This document shows positions 60,401 to 64,000 of a stretch of 64,000 nucleotides of DNA, piece after piece; positions within the stretch are counted from its first letter, which is position 1, and every line of letters begins with the position of its first letter. The translations under genes were made by a program, and so were the position numbers. The notes under the pieces are model-generated. The model was given only the letters and a program-made list of their open reading frames with translations, searched no databases and had not been told where the DNA came from. Source of the DNA: Yamagishiella unicocca (taxonomy: Eukaryota; Chlorophyta; Chlorophyceae; Chlamydomonadales; Volvocaceae); the NCBI GenBank assembly GCA_003116995.1, contig BDSL01000006.1, forward strand, positions 1-64,000, read 5' to 3'.

Positions 60401-61200
60401 TTGCTCTGTGCTTAGCTAACCACCATGGCCATTTTCTGGTATCTCTTGCGGTCTGCTGCCAGCCCCAAATCTTTCGGTATTGATTATAAATATCATTGAA
60501 AGATCAAAGCACTACTTTGGTAACATTTGGTCAAGGCACTGACATGTTGCTCGTTGCTCTGTGCTTTGCTAACCATCATGGCCATTTTCAGGTACCCCTT
60601 GCGGTTTTCTGCTGGCCCCAAATCGTTCGGTATTGATTATAAATATCATTGAAAGATCAAAGCGCAAGTTTGGTGCCATTTGGTCAAGGCACTGCACCTG
60701 TAGGACAAGGCAAACCTGGGCAGTTTGCTTGTTGCTCTGTGCTTTGCTAACCACCATGGCCATTTTCAGGTACCTCTTGCAGTTTTCTGCTGTCCCAAAA
60801 TCGTTCGGTATTGATTATAAATATCATTGAAAGATCAAAGCGCAAGTTTGATGCCATTTGGTCAAGGCACTGCACCTGTAGGACAAGGCAAAACCTGGGC
60901 AGTTAGCTTGTTGCTCTGTGCTTTGCTAACCACCATGGCCATTTTCAGGTACCTCTTGCGGTCTGCTGCCGGCCCCAAATCTTTCGGTATTGATTATAAA
61001 TATCATTGAAAGATCAAAGCGCAACTTTGGTGACATTTGGTCAAGGCACTGCACCTGTAGGACAAGGCAAACCTGGGCAGTTAGCCCGTTGCTCTTGTGC
61101 TTAGCTAACCACGATGGCCATGTGCAGGTACCTCTTACGGTTTGCTGCTGGCCCCAAATCTTTCGGTATTGGTTATTTATATCATTGAAAGATCAAAGCG
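52540..61200 (+). repeat. Short-monomer subfamily (about 153-bp variant)
   Basis: Monomers with the marker ACTACTTTGGTAACATTTGG followed by a shortened GACATGTTGCTCGTTGC junction appear near 52545, 53944, 56210, 57940 and 60003. Related forms with CACCTGTTGCTCG occur near 55730, 57460, 58840 and 59345. They are absent from the left block and from the right block before 52.5 kb, so this subtype is confined to the distal end of the array. Confidence 0.8.
55425..58890 (+). repeat. 1731-bp higher-order duplication
   Basis: Shared variants recur 1731 bp apart, including TTGGTTATTAATATC (about 55666 and 57397), AAATCGTTCGG (about 55807 and 57538) and ACTACTTTGGTAAC (about 56210 and 57941). The block contains two shortened monomers, which is why it is not a multiple of 178. 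Confidence 0.85.
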
Positions 61201-62491
61201 CTACTTTGGTGACATTTGGTCAAGGCACTGCACCTGTTTTCGTTGCTCTGTGCTTAGCTAACCACCATGGCCATTTTCAGGTACCTCTTGCGGTCCGCTG
61301 CTGGCCCCAAATCTTTCGGTATTGGTTATAAATATCATTTAAAGATCAAAGTGCAAGTTTGGTATCATTTGGCCAAGGCACTGCACCTGCAGGACAAAGC
61401 AAACATGGGCAGTTAGCTTGTTGCTCTGTGCTTAGCTAACCACCATGGCCATTTTCAGGTACCTCTTGCAGTTTTCTGCTGTCCCCAAATCTTTCGGAAT
61501 TGATTATAAATATCATTGAAAGATCAAAGCGCAAGTTTGGTGCCCTTTGGCCAAGGCACTGCACCTGCAGGACAAGGCAAACCTGGGCAGTTAGCCCGTT
61601 GCACTGTGCTTTGCTAAGCACCATGGCCATTTTCAGCTACCTCCTGCGGTTTGCTGCTGGCCCCAAATCTTTCGGTATTGATTATTAATATCATTGAAAG
61701 ATCAAAGTGCAAGTTTGGTGCCATTTGGCCAAGGCATTGCACCTGTAGGCCAAGGCAAACCTGAGCGGATTGCTTGTTGCTCTGTGCTTTGCTAACCACC
61801 ATGGCCATTTCAGGTACCTCTCGCGGTTTGCTGCTGATCCCAAATCTTTCGGTATTGATTAAAAAAAATCAAAGCGCAAGTTTGGGTGCCATTTGGTCAA
61901 GGCACTGCACGTGCAGGAAAAGGCAAACCTGGGCAGTTAGCTCATTGCTCTGTGCTTAGCTAACCACCATGGCCATTTTCAGGTACCTCTTGCAGTTTTC
62001 TGCTGTCCCAAAATCTTTCGGTATTGATTATAAATATCATTGAAAGATCAAAGCGCAAGTTTGGTGCCCTTTGGCCAAGGCACTGCACCTGCAGGACAAG
62101 GCAAACCTGGGCAGTTACCCCGTTGCTCTGTGCTTTGCTAACCACCATGGCCATTTTCAGGTACCTCTTGCGGTTTGCTGCTGGCCCTTAATCTTTCGGT
62201 ATTGATTATAAATATCATTGAAAGATCAAAGCGCAAGTTCGTGCCATTTGGCCAAGGCACTGCACCTGTAGGACAAGGCAAACATGGGCAGTTAGCTTAT
62301 TGCGCTTAGCTAACCACCGTGGCCATTTTCAGGTACCTCTTGCGGTTTGCTGCTGGCCCCAAATCTTTCGGTATTGATTATAAATATCATTGAAAGATCA
62401 AAGTGCAAGTTTGGTGCCATTTGGTTAAGGCACTGCACCTGCAGGACAAGGCAAACCTGGGCAGTTAGCTCATTGCTCTGTGCTTTGCTAA

Positions 62492-63718
62492 ATAATAGAC
62501 ACACCCAAATTAGACTCCCGGTGGTGCGGGCATATATGGGCGGAGTCCGCCGCTCAGTTGCCCACCCCCTTCATACACACCAGGCTCCGGCCAGCGTAAT
62601 ACCATTACTAATATTACGAGGCGTGCCGTTGCTATTGCTGCTGCTGTTGCTGGCGACAAATCGAGACTCGGCTACAGCGTCGTTATTTGAGCTGGCACAC
62701 TGTACGGCGAGGTAGGCAGTTGAGTCCGGGCACGGGGGTGGCCACTGGCTGTGTGTTTCGGTTTGGGGCGAGGTACGGCCAAGGCAGGCAGGCCACTTGG
62801 CCGGTGACTGGGAAGGTCAGGTTCGGGAAACCTTTGTTGGAATGCCAGTCACGGTGTTTTAACTACCGTGGTGTATTAATGTTTCCAGGGGGCTAGGCAT
62901 CCCACCCCCGATATTTTATAACATAACATATTCTACTTGTAGACTCCATATAAATTATGATCTCGAGCAATCCAATTTTGCCATTTTGCAGAACTCCGAT
63001 GGCCGTGGTTGGGTGTCACAACCAACATGTACATTTCATATAAATTATCAACTCCAGCCGTTCCACCAGGAAGTACAGTGCAAGGGGATACCGGCAGGAG
63101 CCCGCCGAGCTTTAGTATTTTTATGTCAACTTGAAGCCAACGGCACTTCACAGTGCTGATGCATAGGTTGCAAAGTTGACACGGCATGTCTCGGATTACT
63201 CTAGGCAAGGCACAAGTACCCACCACCAGCTGCTGGCGGGCCCTCGACACCCTCACTGGCAGGGCAGTAATGTACAGCATTATCGTGCTACATTTCTGAA
63301 CTCCCGCATATAAAAATGAATGAGATCTTGGAAAATCGCATCCAACTTCTAATAGATACACATGCAATTGCATCTAAGCATCACTACTGCCACCCCATAC
63401 GGCACCTCAAAAACACCTAAAACCTATATGTAAGAAAACAGTGATCGTACATCACAATAACGCTGTCATGGACACAACTGCACTTATACAACGCCTGCTG
63501 GTTTTAAACGGAGGCATCTTACTCATGAAGATGCCCCCGCATCCGCACTACCGCCCAAGATTGCTGGTGTACCTGAATAGTGCCGCGATAGCCATGTCGC
63601 TCCGACCCACCCGGCAATTCCCCGTGGTGATGATGAATTGCCGTGGATAATACCGTAAACCCCGGCCTTGCCGTTGCGAAACCGATCAGCGCCGTGCTGC
63701 CCCTCGTCTGCTACCCAC
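62492..63718. other. Non-satellite flank, no clear gene
   Basis: The satellite ends abruptly and low-copy-looking sequence begins. The stretch 62550-62625 (CCCACCCCCTTCATACACAC, CCAGGC, GCGTAAT) loosely resembles part of the second intron of the transposase gene (about 31046-31090), hinting at a shared non-coding element tail. CATATAAATTAT occurs twice (about 62946 and 63038). Frames here are short and show no recognisable protein. Confidence 0.5.
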
Positions 63719-64000
63719 CTACTTTCCCTGGGTCGGCGGCTGTGCGGATTGGTACTGTGCCTGTGCCTGGGTCGGCGGAGCAGGTAGGTACTGTGCCTGG
63801 GTGGCTCGGGCGTGGGAGGTCTGTCTCTGGGCCGGCTGTGTAGGTCGCGCAGCAGGGGCAGGGGCCTTGCTTTTGTACTGCAAGCTTATTGCGGTAGTGG
63901 CGCTTTGTCGGTATGCCAACTTGCACTTCTTGTCGTATTCTGCGAAGTACGCCGGGCTCGCCATGGTGCTGGTGGCCACCCGCTGGTGCTTGAGCGCCTG
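63719..64000 (-). CDS. Partial minus-strand coding exon running off the window
   Basis: On the minus strand the frame is open from the window edge to a TAG at 63719, about 93 codons, with no stop upstream inside the window. It includes MASPAYFAEYDKKCKLAYRQ and then a Pro/Ala/Gln/Thr-rich tail with repeated QAQYLPAPPTQ-like units. A possible splice donor (AA|GTAGGT) lies at the end of the open stretch, so the stop may not be used. The charged segment is reminiscent of the end of Gag-like proteins of tyrosine-recombinase retrotransposons, but that is a weak impression. The remaining sequence lies beyond 64000. Confidence 0.35.
   Translation of the reverse strand, partial: QALKHQRVATSTMASPAYFAEYDKKCKLAYRQSATTAISLQYKSKAPAPAARPTQPAQRQTSHARATQAQYLPAPPTQAQAQYQSAQPPTQGK

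Larger units (their letters stand above)
46005..62491 (+). repeat. 178-bp satellite array, right block
   Basis: Same monomer and orientation as the left block; about 93 monomer equivalents. The first monomers carry variants also seen just left of the insertion, such as CAGGAACCTCCTGCGGTATG at 29103 and about 46776, so the two blocks are one array split by the transposon. Monomers from about 60 kb onward carry more substitutions and indels, and the array stops inside a monomer after TGTGCTTTGCTAA at 62491. Confidence 0.97.

Noticed and set aside
1..62491. CRISPR array
   Set aside because: The repeats are contiguous 178-bp monomers without unique spacers, in a spliced eukaryotic genome.
62347..62715. 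122-codon ORF crossing the satellite edge
   Set aside because: Its first half is satellite translation and the second half is a low-complexity Leu-rich run from a short CTG/TTG-rich stretch.
63124..63181. 9-bp inverted repeat TGTCAACTT...AAGTTGACA
   Set aside because: Arms are short with a 40-base loop and no flanking duplication; chance occurrence is likely.

Overview
The window is eukaryotic nuclear DNA, most likely from a chlorophyte green alga. The grounds are GC-rich coding exons, many short GT-AG introns, Gly/Ala/Ser-rich low-complexity protein segments and a plant/algal-type CACTA transposon; the species cannot be named from sequence alone. Two things fill it: a very long tandem satellite with a 178-bp monomer (1-29223 and 46002-62491), and one 16,778-bp DNA transposon (29224-46001) inserted inside a satellite monomer. 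About 1.5 kb of non-satellite flank follows at the right end.

The satellite has a nucleosome-sized monomer and runs head to tail in one orientation on both sides of the transposon. Its right end (about 60-62.5 kb) is more diverged, as expected at an array edge. Higher-order duplications of about 2.31 kb, 1.40 kb, 1.73 kb, 890 bp and 356 bp are visible. Between about 10.7 and 20 kb monomers are truncated and rejoined at recurrent points, and between about 20.6 and 24.3 kb there are scattered single-base losses that look like unpolished sequence. The many short ORFs in the satellite, on both strands, are treated as non-coding.

The transposon is a CACTA (EnSpm) element. Its termini begin CACTCGGGGAACGG (left) and, reverse-complemented, CACGCGGGGAACGG (right). 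It has subterminal CTTGAG/CTCAAG motif clusters and a 3-bp AAG target-site duplication that rejoins exactly to an intact monomer. It carries three genes on the + strand, all spliced. Gene 1 (29806-35027, 10 exons, 1234 aa) is a TNP2-type transposase. Gene 2 (35965-39676, 973 aa) ends in a domain with the HxD...H...R pattern of 2-oxoglutarate/Fe(II) oxygenases. Its middle is built from a tandem array of nine 145-bp units, each a 93-nt exon plus a 52-nt GT-AG intron. Gene 3 (40841-45273, 10 exons, about 686 aa) is an unrecognised protein with a basic C-terminus, probably disrupted here by a frame change in exon 2 and an in-frame stop in exon 8.

Genes 1 and 2 share a duplicated upstream module that includes a 32-bp GC-rich palindrome and the start of the first coding exon. 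This suggests that transposase and oxygenase are co-regulated. The working hypothesis, which is inference, is that the element encodes its own chromatin or DNA-modification eraser next to its transposase while living in satellite heterochromatin.
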